Source: JBHFEI01 sp041928815
Lineage (GTDB): Bacteria > Pseudomonadota > Alphaproteobacteria > Rhizobiales > Rhizobiaceae
Direction: 5' to 3'
NCBI RefSeq assembly: GCF_041928815.1
Contig: NZ_JBHFEI010000005.1
Coordinates: forward strand, 248,001 to 312,000
Length of the DNA: 64,000 nucleotides
How positions within the stretch are numbered: the first letter of the stretch is position 1; each line of letters begins with the position of its first letter. A model generated the notes under the pieces. That model did not search any database and was not told the DNA's origin. It saw only the letters and a program-made list of their open reading frames with translations. Made by a program: the position numbers and the translations under genes. Below are positions 16,586 to 24,836 of the stretch, piece by piece.

Positions 16586-16656
16586 GGCGTTTCATCCCGT
16601 GATGTCTTTGAGAGAATGGATGCGTGCCGGAAGGGCCGCCGGCGACGGCAGCGCCG

Positions 16657-16773
16657 TCAGCCGATCCGGCTGTTGAGCGCGCCGGAAACGCGCGCGAAGA
16701 AGCGGGCCGGCAGGCGCTTGTGATCCTGCAGCACGACGACATGGCGCGCGTTCAATCCGAATTTGGACTCCAT
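16657..16773 (-). CDS. 38-residue small protein upstream of leuC, probably leaderless
   Basis: A short frame encoding a basic 38-residue peptide beginning 'MESKFGLNARHVVVLQDHKR' and ending 'GALNSRIG'. About 32 of 37 sense codons end in G or C, like neighbouring real genes. A good promoter (TTGCCG, 17 bases, TATAGG) ends only 6 bases before the ATG, so the transcript should begin at or next to the start codon, without a ribosome-binding site. The peptide is not leucine-rich, so it is not an obvious attenuation leader. No family is recognised. It could be a genuine small protein or a leader controlling leuC, whose start is about 70 bases downstream. Confidence 0.55.
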   Translation of the reverse strand: MESKFGLNARHVVVLQDHKRLPARFFARVSGALNSRIG

Positions 16774-16779
16774 CGCCGC

Positions 16780-16808
16780 CCTATAACAATTTTGCCGCCC
16801 TTCGGCAA
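16780..16808 (-). promoter_or_regulatory. promoter for the 38-codon gene and leuC
   Basis: Minus-strand TTGCCG (16803-16808) and TATAGG (16780-16785) with an ideal 17-base spacer. Only 6 bases separate the -10 hexamer from the ATG at 16773, which predicts a leaderless transcript. Confidence 0.6.
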
Positions 16809-16838
16809 CGGGGACGCGCGGTCCGCCGTCGCGACGCG

Positions 16839-18053
16839 CTATTCCATCGCCAGGATCATGTTCCGCACCACGGGGTAGATCTCCTGTTCCCAGCGCCGGC
16901 CGTTGAAGACGCCATAATGGCCGACATTGGCCTGGAGATGGTGGCGCTTCAGGTGCGGGCGCAGCGAGCGGCAGAGGTCGTGGGCGGCCGAGGTCTGGCC
17001 AAGCGCGCAGATGTCGTCGCGCCCCCCTTCGACGGTCAAAAGCGCCGTGTTGCGGATCTGGCCCGGATCGACCGGGCGGCCGTGATGGGTGAAGGCGCCG
17101 GTGGCAAGCTCCGCCTTCTGGAACACCCGGTCGATCGTCTCGAGGTAGAATTCCTCCGTCAGGTCGAGCACGGCGAAATACTCGTCGTAGAAGGACTTGA
17201 TCTTCTCCGCCTCCGCCGCCTCGCCCTTCGCCAGATGGTCATGGAGCTTCCTGTGCGCCGTCTCGTGGCGGTCCATGTTCATCATCATGAAGGCGGTCAG
17301 CTGCAGGAAGCCCGGATAGACGCGCCGCCCGCCGCCGGCATGGCGCCAGGGCACGCGGCTGATCAGCATCGCCTTAAACCAGGAGAGGGACTTCGACACG
17401 GCGAGTTCGTTGACCTCGGTCGGGCTTTCGCGCGGGTCGATCGGACCCGCCATCAGCGTCATCGTGCGCGGCGTGGCCGGATGCTTCTCCTCCGACATGA
17501 CGGCGACCGCCGCGAGCCCCTGGACGCAGGGCTGGCAGACGGCGAGGATATGGGCGCCCGGCCCGATCTCCTCCAGGAAGCGGATGACGTAGTCGACATA
17601 GTCGTCCATGCCGAAACGCCCGGCAGAAACCGGCACGTCGCGGGCATTCGCCCAGTCGGTGATGTAGACGTCATGGTCGCGCATCAGCGTCTGCACCGTG
17701 CCGCGCAGAAGCGTGGCGAAATGGCCGGAGAGCGGCGCGATGACGAGGATGCGCGGCCGGGGCGTGTCGACGTCGGCGACGAAATGCAGGAGCCGGCCGA
17801 AGGGCAGCGACAGCGTTGTCTCCACCGTCACCGGCACGTCGCGGTTGCCGATCCGGACCGGGCGGATGGTAAAATCCGGCCGCTCATGCGTCAGCCGGAA
17901 GCGCGAGACCATTTCCAGCGCGGCGGTGGCGCGGCGGGCCTGATCCTCGCCAAAGTGCCAAAGAAGAGAGCGGCAGAGGCCGCGCATCACGCTCGCCCCG
18001 TCGCGCAGCGGGGCGATCAGGTCGTCCTGGAACTGATAGGCATGGTAGAGCAT
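16839..18053 (-). CDS. phaZ: intracellular poly(3-hydroxybutyrate) depolymerase
   Basis: 404-residue intracellular PHB depolymerase that mobilises storage granules to 3-hydroxybutyrate. In place of a lipase-box serine it has a cysteine nucleophile, Cys173 in 'HILAVCQPCVQG', as in the PhaZ1-type enzymes. Other conserved parts are 'MLYHAYQFQDDLIAPLR' at the N-terminus, 'VYITDWANARDVPVSAGRF', 'FMMMNMDRHETAH' and a C-terminal 'HLQANVGHYGVFNGRRW'. The start at 18051-18053 matches the family N-terminus; the frame is open 14 codons further. It is divergent from the GST gene. phaR at the window start is functionally related. Confidence 0.94.
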   Translation of the reverse strand: MLYHAYQFQDDLIAPLRDGASVMRGLCRSLLWHFGEDQARRATAALEMVSRFRLTHERPDFTIRPVRIGNRDVPVTVETTLSLPFGRLLHFVADVDTPRPRILVIAPLSGHFATLLRGTVQTLMRDHDVYITDWANARDVPVSAGRFGMDDYVDYVIRFLEEIGPGAHILAVCQPCVQGLAAVAVMSEEKHPATPRTMTLMAGPIDPRESPTEVNELAVSKSLSWFKAMLISRVPWRHAGGGRRVYPGFLQLTAFMMMNMDRHETAHRKLHDHLAKGEAAEAEKIKSFYDEYFAVLDLTEEFYLETIDRVFQKAELATGAFTHHGRPVDPGQIRNTALLTVEGGRDDICALGQTSAAHDLCRSLRPHLKRHHLQANVGHYGVFNGRRWEQEIYPVVRNMILAME

Positions 18054-18173
18054 CGCGTGGTCTCCCGCATCGCGACAGAATATGTGGCGATGCAAAAAAT
18101 GCTAGTGCAATCTCCATGCCGATCGGAGAAGATGCCGGGCGCAATCCTTCCGCTTGATGAGGAGCAGCACGCG

Positions 18174-18827
18174 ATGAGCCGGGCGACACTGACGATCTCT
18201 TCGAAGAACTACTCCTCCTGGTCGCTGCGCGGATGGCTGCTCTGCCGCATGGCCGGGCTCGACTTCGCCGAAGTGCTGGTCGAGCTGACCGATCAGGCCC
18301 GGCAGGAACTGCTGCTGCTCTCGCCCTCCGTGCTCGTGCCGCGCCTGACGCATGGGACGGTGACGGTGTGGGACACGCTGGCGATCGCCGAGTATCTGCA
18401 CGAGATCGCGCCCGAGGCCGGGCTCTTCCCGAAGGACGCGGTGGCGCGCGCCCGCTGCCGGTCCGTTTCCGGCGAAATGCATTCCGGCTTCCACAATTTG
18501 CGCTCGGCGCTGCCGATGAACCTCAAGGCGCGCCACGAGCGCTTCAAGATCTTTTCCGGCGCGCGCCCGGACGTCGAGCGGGTGAAGGCGATCTGGAGCG
18601 AATGCCTGGAGGCGAGCGGCGGCCCGTGGCTGTTCGGCGCGGCGCCGACCGTTGCGGACGCGATGTATGCCCCTGTCTGCACCCGCTTCCGCACCTATGC
18701 CGTGGACCTGGAACCGAAGCTCGCCGCCTATTGCGAGACGGTCTTTTCCTGGCCGCTGCTTGGCGAATGGACCGAGGGCGCGGTGGCGGAGCCCGACGAG
18801 ATCGTCGAGCTCGAGGTGGACTTCTGA
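18174..18827 (+). CDS. glutathione S-transferase family protein
   Basis: 217-residue cytosolic GST-fold protein. The N-terminal thioredoxin-like domain begins 'ATLTISSKNYSSWSLRGWLL', with Ser residues where the glutathione-activating residue sits, followed by 'SVLVPRLTHGTVTVWDTLAIAEYL' (the cis-Pro and GSH-gamma-Glu loop). The all-helical C-terminal domain includes 'PWLFGAAPTVADAMYAPV' with the N-capping motif. ATG 18174 is preceded by GGAG at a good distance. It is convergent with rppH, 10 bases apart. The substrate is unknown; the 'NYSSWS' start resembles GSTs of the maleylacetoacetate isomerase/zeta-like groups. Confidence 0.9.
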   Translation: MSRATLTISSKNYSSWSLRGWLLCRMAGLDFAEVLVELTDQARQELLLLSPSVLVPRLTHGTVTVWDTLAIAEYLHEIAPEAGLFPKDAVARARCRSVSGEMHSGFHNLRSALPMNLKARHERFKIFSGARPDVERVKAIWSECLEASGGPWLFGAAPTVADAMYAPVCTRFRTYAVDLEPKLAAYCETVFSWPLLGEWTEGAVAEPDEIVELEVDF

Positions 18828-18837
18828 ACGGCCGGCA

Positions 18838-19359
18838 TCAGCGGCCGGCAAGATGGGCGAAGGCGGCCACCACCTCGTCATAGACCTTGCGCTTGAAGGG
18901 CACGATCAGGCCGGGAAGATCGGCCATCGGCTTCCACTCCCAGGCATCGAATTCCGCCTCGTGACCGCCCGGCGGCGGGTTGATGGCGATCTCGCTCTCG
19001 TCGCCCTCGAAGCGGAAGGCGAACCAGCGCTGGGTCTGGCCGCGATATTTTCCCTTGAGGCCGATGCCGATCATCGGTTCGGGCAGGTCGTAGTTGATCC
19101 AGCCCGGCGCCTCGGCGATCAGCGTCACCGAGCGCATGCCGGTTTCCTCGTAGAGCTCGCGATAGGCCGCCGCGCGCGGATCCTCGCCCCTGTCGATGCC
19201 GCCCTGCGGCATCTGCCAGAGCTGCGGCGAGCCGTCATATTCCGAATTGCCGTCCGGAATGCGCCGGCCGGCCCAGACCAGTCCTTCCGCATTCAGCACC
19301 ATGACGCCCACACAGGGCCGATAGGGCAGATCCTCGGCGCGCACCCTTGCCTTGCTCAT
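18838..19359 (-). CDS. rppH: RNA pyrophosphohydrolase
   Basis: 173-residue Nudix hydrolase that removes pyrophosphate from mRNA 5' ends and so triggers decay. The Nudix box runs from 'GGIDRGEDPR' to 'RELYEETGM' (about residues 53-75), with the preceding 'YRPCVGVMVLN' and 'WQMPQGG' characteristic of RppH/ApaH-type enzymes. The start 'MSKARVRAEDLPYRP' at 19359 fits the family. It is the last gene of the same-strand run with the deacetylase, ctpA and EnvC-like genes, an order conserved in rhizobia. Confidence 0.95.
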   Translation of the reverse strand: MSKARVRAEDLPYRPCVGVMVLNAEGLVWAGRRIPDGNSEYDGSPQLWQMPQGGIDRGEDPRAAAYRELYEETGMRSVTLIAEAPGWINYDLPEPMIGIGLKGKYRGQTQRWFAFRFEGDESEIAINPPPGGHEAEFDAWEWKPMADLPGLIVPFKRKVYDEVVAAFAHLAGR

Positions 19360-19435
19360 CGGTTTCCTCGCTCGAACGACGCATCGCGTCCGTGGCGATA
19401 GCACCGCCGGCGCGCCGGCGCCAGCGGCCATCCGC

Positions 19436-20626
19436 TCACGGCTGCTGCTCGGGATCCTTAACGAGGGCCGCCACGCCGACGAACTCGATGCCGCGCGCCT
19501 CCGCCTCACCCATCCAGCGCGTGATCGCCCTGACGCTCTGGTCGAAGCCGGAGGCAACGCCGATGGCGCTGCCGTTGCGCCGCGCGATCCGCTCCAGGTC
19601 GTCGAGCCGCTTCAGGATCGCCGTCTCGTTGACGTCGGTGTCGACGACGAGATCGGCGAAACCGTGCGGCACGTCGATCGCATCGGCGACTGTGCCCGAC
19701 AGCGACTGGGCGGAGGTGCCGTCGTCGAGGAAGAGCAGGCCGCGCTTGCCGACATCGCGCATGACCGGCTCCAGCGCATCGGCATCCGAGAGGAAGCGGC
19801 CGCCGAGATAGTTCATCACGCCGGTATAGTTGGTGATGCGGCCGAGCGCGGCGCGGAAGGTCTTCAGCGTCGCCTGCGCCGGCCTGTCGACCAGCAGCGT
19901 GTCGGGGCCGGGATCGTTGTCCGGATAATCATAGGGCTCGAGCGGAAGCTGCAGCAGGATCTCGTGGCCGCCGCGGCGGGCCTCCTGCATCCAGCGCGTC
20001 AGGCTGTTGCCGCTGGCGGCAAAGGCGAGCGTCACATCGGCCGGCAGGTCGCGGATCGCCTTCTGCGTGCCGGTCTGGCTGAGGCCCAGCCCGCCGACGA
20101 CGAGCGCGATGCGGGTGCCGCGCGCGCCCGACCAGGGCCGGGCATACTGGTCCATCGGCCGCAATCCGTCCGGGCCGACGACAGGGAGCCGGCCGTCCGG
20201 CGTCTCCTCCAGCAGGTCCTCGTTCGGAAAGGCGGCCATGCGCGGATCCTGGCCGCGCACAGGCCCGACCTTGAGGAAGGCGGGCCCGCCCGTCTCGCGG
20301 GCGCGCGGCGAATATTTCGTCACGACCGAACCGTCATTGGTCAGCATCGTCTCGACATTGGCGCCGCCATTCTGCTGCCTGCGGCCACGGTCGGACGGAC
20401 GGCGCTCCGGCGCCTTCTCTCCGGCATCCGCCACCACCGCCGGTGCTTCGGGCATGGAGAGACGCAGCGGATCGGTACGGATCACCGAATAGGCGGACAG
20501 TCCCGCAAGTGCGGCGACCGCGATGCCGCCAAGCAGGCGTTGGGCCGACGGCCGGGGAAAGGACCGCCCGCTTCCCGGCCGGCCGGCACGGTTCTGCCCG
20601 AGCGGAGCGTTGAGATCAGTCCCCAA
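19436..20626 (-). CDS. divergent polysaccharide deacetylase family protein
   Basis: 396-residue envelope protein: a cytoplasmic N-terminus rich in Arg/Pro, one membrane helix near residues 32-47 ('LLGGIAVAALAGLSAY'), a linker of low complexity, and a C-terminal divergent polysaccharide deacetylase domain (about 165-396) with 'RIALVVGGLGLSQTGT', 'GHEILLQLPLEPYDYP' and 'FLDDGTSAQS'. The fold is the NodB-like barrel, but the classical HxxxH metal motif is not evident, typical of this divergent group. It sits between ctpA and rppH in a conserved cluster linked to peptidoglycan processing. The exact substrate is unknown. Confidence 0.88.
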   Translation of the reverse strand: MGTDLNAPLGQNRAGRPGSGRSFPRPSAQRLLGGIAVAALAGLSAYSVIRTDPLRLSMPEAPAVVADAGEKAPERRPSDRGRRQQNGGANVETMLTNDGSVVTKYSPRARETGGPAFLKVGPVRGQDPRMAAFPNEDLLEETPDGRLPVVGPDGLRPMDQYARPWSGARGTRIALVVGGLGLSQTGTQKAIRDLPADVTLAFAASGNSLTRWMQEARRGGHEILLQLPLEPYDYPDNDPGPDTLLVDRPAQATLKTFRAALGRITNYTGVMNYLGGRFLSDADALEPVMRDVGKRGLLFLDDGTSAQSLSGTVADAIDVPHGFADLVVDTDVNETAILKRLDDLERIARRNGSAIGVASGFDQSVRAITRWMGEAEARGIEFVGVAALVKDPEQQP

Positions 20627-20726
20627 GAGTGGCCCCAGTCGATCGTCTCACGTCCATCGTCTCAAGATGCCTGCGCCAAAGCGCGAGAAATCCCGGCCGC
20701 CGCCCCCTCGGCGCCGGCATCGGGTG

Positions 20727-20755
20727 GCCCCGCCAGGGCCGAACCGCGGCGGGGC
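20727..20755. terminator. GC-rich hairpin between ctpA and deacetylase genes
   Basis: An 8-bp stem GCCCCGCC / GGCGGGGC with a 13-base loop, 14 bases beyond the ctpA stop. It lacks a U-tract in the minus direction, so it is more likely an attenuator or mRNA 3'-end stabiliser than an efficient terminator. Confidence 0.5.
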
Positions 20756-20768
20756 TTTACCGCAGCCC

Positions 20769-22091
20769 TTAAGGCTTCAGTTCCGCTTTTTCGGGATTGG
20801 CCGGGAAGGCCGGGTCCGTCTTGTTGCCGCGCAGGAGGTCGAGCGCATAGTTCAGCTGCAGGTCGTCCTTGGTTTCCGGGGGCACATAGGCGATTGAACC
20901 CGAGCCTTCTTCGGTCTCGTTCTGGCCCTGGATATGGCCGCGCAGGCTGGATTCGCCCGAAGCCTCCACCTTGCCGAGCAGTTCCGGCGGCAGCGGCTGC
21001 TCCACCTTGATGTCCGGCGTGATGCCCGTGCCCTGGATCGATTTGCCGGAGGGCGTGTAGTAGAGCGCGGTGGTCAGGCGCAGCGCGCCGGCATCGCCGA
21101 GCGGAATGATCGTCTGCACCGAACCCTTGCCGAAGGAGCGCGTGCCGAGCACGGTCGCCCGCTTCAGGTCCTGCAGCGCCCCGGCGACGATCTCGGAGGC
21201 CGAGGCCGAACCGCCATTGACCAGCACGATGACCGGCTTGCCGTCGGTGAGGTCGCCCGCCGTCGCGTTGAAGCGGCGCGTCTCGTCCGGGTTGCGGCCG
21301 CGGGTCGACACGACCTCGCCCCGCTCCAGGAAGGCGTCGGAGACGTTGATCGCCTGGTCGAGCAGGCCGCCCGGATTGAGGCGCAGGTCGAGGACATAGC
21401 CCTTGAGCTTGTCGGCCGGAACCTCCGACTTGATCTTCTCGATGCCCTTCTTCAGGTCCTCGAAGGTCTTCTCGGTGAAGGAGATGACGCGCAGATAGCC
21501 GACGTCGCCTTCCGTGCGGAACTTGACGGCCCGCACCGCGATCACGTCGCGCACGATGGTCAGTTCGATCGGCTTCTCGGCGCCCTTGCGCAGGATGGTG
21601 AGCTTGATCGGCTTGCCGACGGCGCCGCGCATCTTCTCGACCGCTTCCTCGAGCTTCAGGCCGCGCACGTCCTGGCCGTCGATCTTCGAAATGAGGTCGC
21701 CGGCAAGCACGCCCGCGCGCGCGGCCGGCGTGTCGTCGATCGGGCTCGTCACCTTGACGAGATCCTCCTCCATCGTCACCTCGATGCCGAGGCCGCCGAA
21801 TTCGCCGCGCGTCTGGGTGCGCATGTCCTCGGCGTCGCGGGAGTTCATGTAGCTCGAATGCGGATCGAGCGAGGAGAGCATGCCGTTGATCGCGTTCTCG
21901 ATCAGCTTGTCGTCCTGGGGCGGCGTCACGTACTGGGCGCGGACGCGCTCGAAGACGTCGCCGAAGATCGACAGCTCGCGGTAGGTCGATGCATTGGCGG
22001 CGATGGCGGGAGCGGTGGCCGTGTAGACGACGCTCATGGCGGTGGCACCCATCAGTGCGCCGACCAGAACAAGTGAAGCCCTACGAATCAT
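20769..22091 (-). CDS. ctpA: S41 carboxy-terminal processing peptidase CtpA
   Basis: 440-residue periplasmic tail-specific protease. Layout: signal sequence (residues 1-33, 'LVLVGALMGATAMSVV'), N-terminal cap, PDZ domain around 95-185 ('GEFGGLGIEVTMEEDLVKV') and the protease domain with catalytic Ser in 'GGSASASEI' (295-300) and Lys322 in 'SFGKGSVQT'. CtpA proteins trim envelope proteins, including murein hydrolases and their regulators. The start at 22091 overlaps the end of the upstream EnvC-like gene by 11 bases, indicating coupling with an amidase activator, a common functional pair. Confidence 0.95.
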   Translation of the reverse strand: MIRRASLVLVGALMGATAMSVVYTATAPAIAANASTYRELSIFGDVFERVRAQYVTPPQDDKLIENAINGMLSSLDPHSSYMNSRDAEDMRTQTRGEFGGLGIEVTMEEDLVKVTSPIDDTPAARAGVLAGDLISKIDGQDVRGLKLEEAVEKMRGAVGKPIKLTILRKGAEKPIELTIVRDVIAVRAVKFRTEGDVGYLRVISFTEKTFEDLKKGIEKIKSEVPADKLKGYVLDLRLNPGGLLDQAINVSDAFLERGEVVSTRGRNPDETRRFNATAGDLTDGKPVIVLVNGGSASASEIVAGALQDLKRATVLGTRSFGKGSVQTIIPLGDAGALRLTTALYYTPSGKSIQGTGITPDIKVEQPLPPELLGKVEASGESSLRGHIQGQNETEEGSGSIAYVPPETKDDLQLNYALDLLRGNKTDPAFPANPEKAELKP

Positions 22092-23502
22092 TGCGTGCCT
22101 TTCCGGTGTGTGCGGCGGTCCACCAGGGTCGGGAATCAACCGGTTTACCGTCTTTCCTGAATTCAATGTAAAGTGTCGGCCTGTCCGATTCCAGCGCCAA
22201 AGCCGCGGCGCTCGCCACTCTTTTGGCGCCCATCGCCGCCAGGGGCTCGCCGGAGACGACGAACTGGCCCTGCCGGACGCTGACACCCTCCATGCCGGAA
22301 AGAACGATGTGATAGCCATCGCCGGCATTGAGGATGACCATCTGGCCATAGCTGCGGAAGCGGCCGGAATAGACCACCCATCCATCGGCAGGCGCCGTCA
22401 CCAGGGCGCCGGGTGCCGTCGCCACCATGATGCCCTGCAGGGGATGCTCCGTCCCGTCGATGTCGCCGAAACGCGAGACCACATCGCCAGCCGCAGGGTA
22501 AGCGAGCTTGCCCTGCAGATCCGAGAACGCATATGCGGGTGCAATACGGTTTTTGTCGGGCACGTCGCGCTTGGCGCGTTCGCGCGCCGCCTCGCGCTCG
22601 GCGAGCGTCATGCGGCGGCGCTCGTCCTCCGCCGCCCGCGCCGCGGCGGCGGCCTGCCTGACCGAGGCGATCTCGGTTTCGAGCGTGCCGATCAGCCCTT
22701 CGAGGCTGGTCGCCTGGACCGCGAGATCCTCGGCGCGGCGGCGCTCGGCGACAAGCGCCTCGGCATTCTCCTGTCCGAGCTTTTCCTTCTCCGCGATCAG
22801 CAGCGTCATGCGCCGCTCCTCCTCAAGCCGGTCGGTCATGCGCGCGGCGAGCGAGGCGCGTTCCGCGCCGATCTCGCGGCGGACATTGGCGAGGATGGCG
22901 AGGTCGGCGGCGAGGTTCTCCGTCTCGGTGCGGATGCCGGGAACGACGGCACCGAGCAGGATGGCGCTGCGCACCGAAGACAGCGCGTCGTCCGGCGTCA
23001 CCAGGAGGGCGGGCGGCGGATTGCGTCCCATGCGCTGCAAGGCGGCGAGCACCTCGGCCAGAAGGCCGCGCCGGGCCTTCAGCGACAGCTGCACCGCCTG
23101 CTCGCGGCCGCGCAGGTCGGCAAGGCGCAGTTCGCCGGCAGCGATCTTCTCCTCGATCTCGCGCCGTTTCGCCGCCGAGGTCACCAGCGCGTCGCGCATC
23201 GCGTCGGCGCTCCGCGCCAGATCGGCGATGCTCTCCTCGAGCGCCGCGGCGCGCTCGCGCGACAGCGTGATCGTCTGCGACAGGCCGTCAAGTTCCTGGC
23301 GCGTCGTTTCGCGCTTGCGGGTGAGATCGGCGGCGGGATCGGCAGGCGTAAGCGCCGTCGCGACCGGCTCCTGCGCCCGAAGCGGGCTCACGAGCGGCAG
23401 GCCGAGGAGGAGGAGACAGGCGAGAAGGCATGACGGCAGCGCCGCGCCGGGGCGCGGACGCGCATCTCTTCGCCTGATCCGCCTTGCCGGATGCTTCGCC
23501 AT
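22081..23502 (-). CDS. EnvC-like murein hydrolase activator (M23 domain)
   Basis: About 473 residues: an N-terminal export signal with a hydrophobic core (about residues 22-39, 'LLACLLLLGLPLVSPLRA'), a long coiled coil (about 60-300, heptad-rich 'RKRETTRQELDGLSQTI') and a C-terminal LytM/M23 domain ('LQGIMVATAPGALVTAPADG', 'YHIVLSGM'). The LytM zinc ligands appear degenerate, as in EnvC, which activates amidases without cleaving murein itself. ATG 23502 is preferred over the GTG at 23517 because GGGAAAG lies just upstream. It is translationally coupled to ctpA (11-base overlap). Confidence 0.9.
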   Translation of the reverse strand: MAKHPARRIRRRDARPRPGAALPSCLLACLLLLGLPLVSPLRAQEPVATALTPADPAADLTRKRETTRQELDGLSQTITLSRERAAALEESIADLARSADAMRDALVTSAAKRREIEEKIAAGELRLADLRGREQAVQLSLKARRGLLAEVLAALQRMGRNPPPALLVTPDDALSSVRSAILLGAVVPGIRTETENLAADLAILANVRREIGAERASLAARMTDRLEEERRMTLLIAEKEKLGQENAEALVAERRRAEDLAVQATSLEGLIGTLETEIASVRQAAAAARAAEDERRRMTLAEREAARERAKRDVPDKNRIAPAYAFSDLQGKLAYPAAGDVVSRFGDIDGTEHPLQGIMVATAPGALVTAPADGWVVYSGRFRSYGQMVILNAGDGYHIVLSGMEGVSVRQGQFVVSGEPLAAMGAKRVASAAALALESDRPTLYIEFRKDGKPVDSRPWWTAAHTGKARNDS

Positions 23503-23635
23503 GTCTTTCCCGTTCACGCGCGTTCCGCGTCAGATCGGGCATTCTCGCCGATTTGCCAGGGGATGCCAATCGGCAGAGGCTGCCGCATCAGGCTTGCGCC
23601 GGACCGACTTCGCGCACATTCGCGTGAAGGAAACG

Positions 23636-24118
23636 TCAACCGCGATGGTAGGGATGGCCGGAAAGGATGGTGACGGCGCGGTAAAGCTGCTCGGCGATCA
23701 GGATGCGGACAATCTGGTGCGGCCAGGTGAGCTTGCCGAGGCAGACCACGGCATCGGCCCGGGCATGGAGCGCCGAGTCGAGCCCGTCGGCGCCGCCGAT
23801 GGCGATCATCAGGTCGCGCCGGCCGCCGTCGCGCCAGGCACCGATCAGGCCGGCGAAATCCTCGGACCCCATCGCCCTGCCGCGTTCGTCGAGCAGGACG
23901 AGCAGGCTTCCGTCCGGCAGTGCCTTCTCGAGCGCAGCCGCCTCCTCGCGCTTGCGGGTCTCGGCGTTCGAGGCGCGGCTTTCCGCCACCTCGACCACGC
24001 GGGAGAGGTCGAGGCCCGCGGCGGGGCCGGCCTTGGCGAAACGGTCGAGATAGCGGGCCGCGAGGTCCTTCTCCGGACCCGCCTTCAGGCGTCCGACAGC
24101 AAAAAGTCCGATCCGCAT
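23636..24118 (-). CDS. rlmH: 23S rRNA pseudouridine1915 N3-methyltransferase RlmH
   Basis: 160-residue SPOUT-class methyltransferase that modifies pseudouridine 1915 in 23S rRNA helix 69 on assembled ribosomes. Recognisable features are 'RIGLFAVGRLKAGPEKDL' at the N-terminus, 'LVLLDERGRAMGSEDFA' near residue 72, the trefoil-knot SAM loop 'IAIGGADGLD' and the C-terminal 'AEQLYRAVTILSGHPYHRG'. Length is standard. It follows rsfS on the same strand with a gap of about 70 bases, the pairing seen in most bacteria. Confidence 0.96.
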   Translation of the reverse strand: MRIGLFAVGRLKAGPEKDLAARYLDRFAKAGPAAGLDLSRVVEVAESRASNAETRKREEAAALEKALPDGSLLVLLDERGRAMGSEDFAGLIGAWRDGGRRDLMIAIGGADGLDSALHARADAVVCLGKLTWPHQIVRILIAEQLYRAVTILSGHPYHRG

Positions 24119-24190
24119 GCCTCGTCCGCCCCCTGTCGAATGCCGTCATCCGGCCACAGGAGCATGTCCTTCACGGATTGCACGGTGCCG

Positions 24191-24607
24191 TCAATGCAGC
24201 AGCGTGCCGTCCTCCATATCCGGGGCCGCCCACATCTTCTCGATGTTGTAGAATTCCCGGATTTCGGGCCGGAAGATATGGACGATGATGTCGCCCGTGT
24301 CGATCAGCACCCAGTCGCCCGTTTCCAGGCCCTCCGCGCGCAGCGACCCGAACCCTTCCTCCTTGAGATCCCTCAGGAGATGGTCGGCGATCGCCGACAC
24401 ATGCCGCCCAGAGCGCCCGGAGACCACGACCATGTAGTCGCCCAGCGCGGATTTCCCGGCAATGTCGATGGTGACGATATCTTCCGCCTTGGAGTCCTCG
24501 AGGCTTTCAAGGACCAGTTGAAGCGCGCGATCGGCAGCGTCGGAGCCGCGATCCGGGCTTTTCGGGAAGGCGCCGAAGGCGTTTCCCTTGGCGTGTACTG
24601 TTGTCAG
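24191..24607 (-). CDS. rsfS: ribosome silencing factor RsfS
   Basis: About 138 residues. RsfS binds L14 on the 50S subunit to block subunit joining in starvation. The conserved fold begins at 'LQLVLESLEDSKAEDIVTID', with 'DYMVVVSGRSGRHVSAIADHL' and the signature 'GDWVLIDTGDIIVHIF'. The start is uncertain: no ATG precedes the conserved part, a TTG lies at 24631, and a CTG at 24605-24607 lies 4 bases after AGGAAG and would give 'MTTVHAKG', which I think is how relatives begin. I annotate the CTG. It is divergent from ubiG. Confidence 0.9.
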   Translation of the reverse strand: MTTVHAKGNAFGAFPKSPDRGSDAADRALQLVLESLEDSKAEDIVTIDIAGKSALGDYMVVVSGRSGRHVSAIADHLLRDLKEEGFGSLRAEGLETGDWVLIDTGDIIVHIFRPEIREFYNIEKMWAAPDMEDGTLLH

Positions 24608-24836
24608 GGGTCTTCCTTTCCAAGTGACCAAACAAGCACATCACGATCCGCAGTCGTCGCCGGATCGTATGGTAAATGTAGGCATCAATGCGTTCACGTT
24701 TCAAGACGCGAGAAATGACCGATGCAATGTTGCCCCGCTTTTTCCGCCCCGACGCCCGAAGACAGCGGCATCGTGGCGCCTTGACTTCCGCGCGGCGAGG
24801 GTCAACTCAACGAAGACGACGCAAAGGAGACCTTTC

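Noticed and set aside
15116..16723. 535-codon plus-strand frame
   Set aside because: Antisense shadow of leuC with no recognisable motif.
16560..16742. 60-codon minus-strand frame overlapping the leuC start
   Set aside because: Unbalanced Ser/Arg/Pro composition and an out-of-frame overlap with leuC and with the better-supported 38-codon gene.
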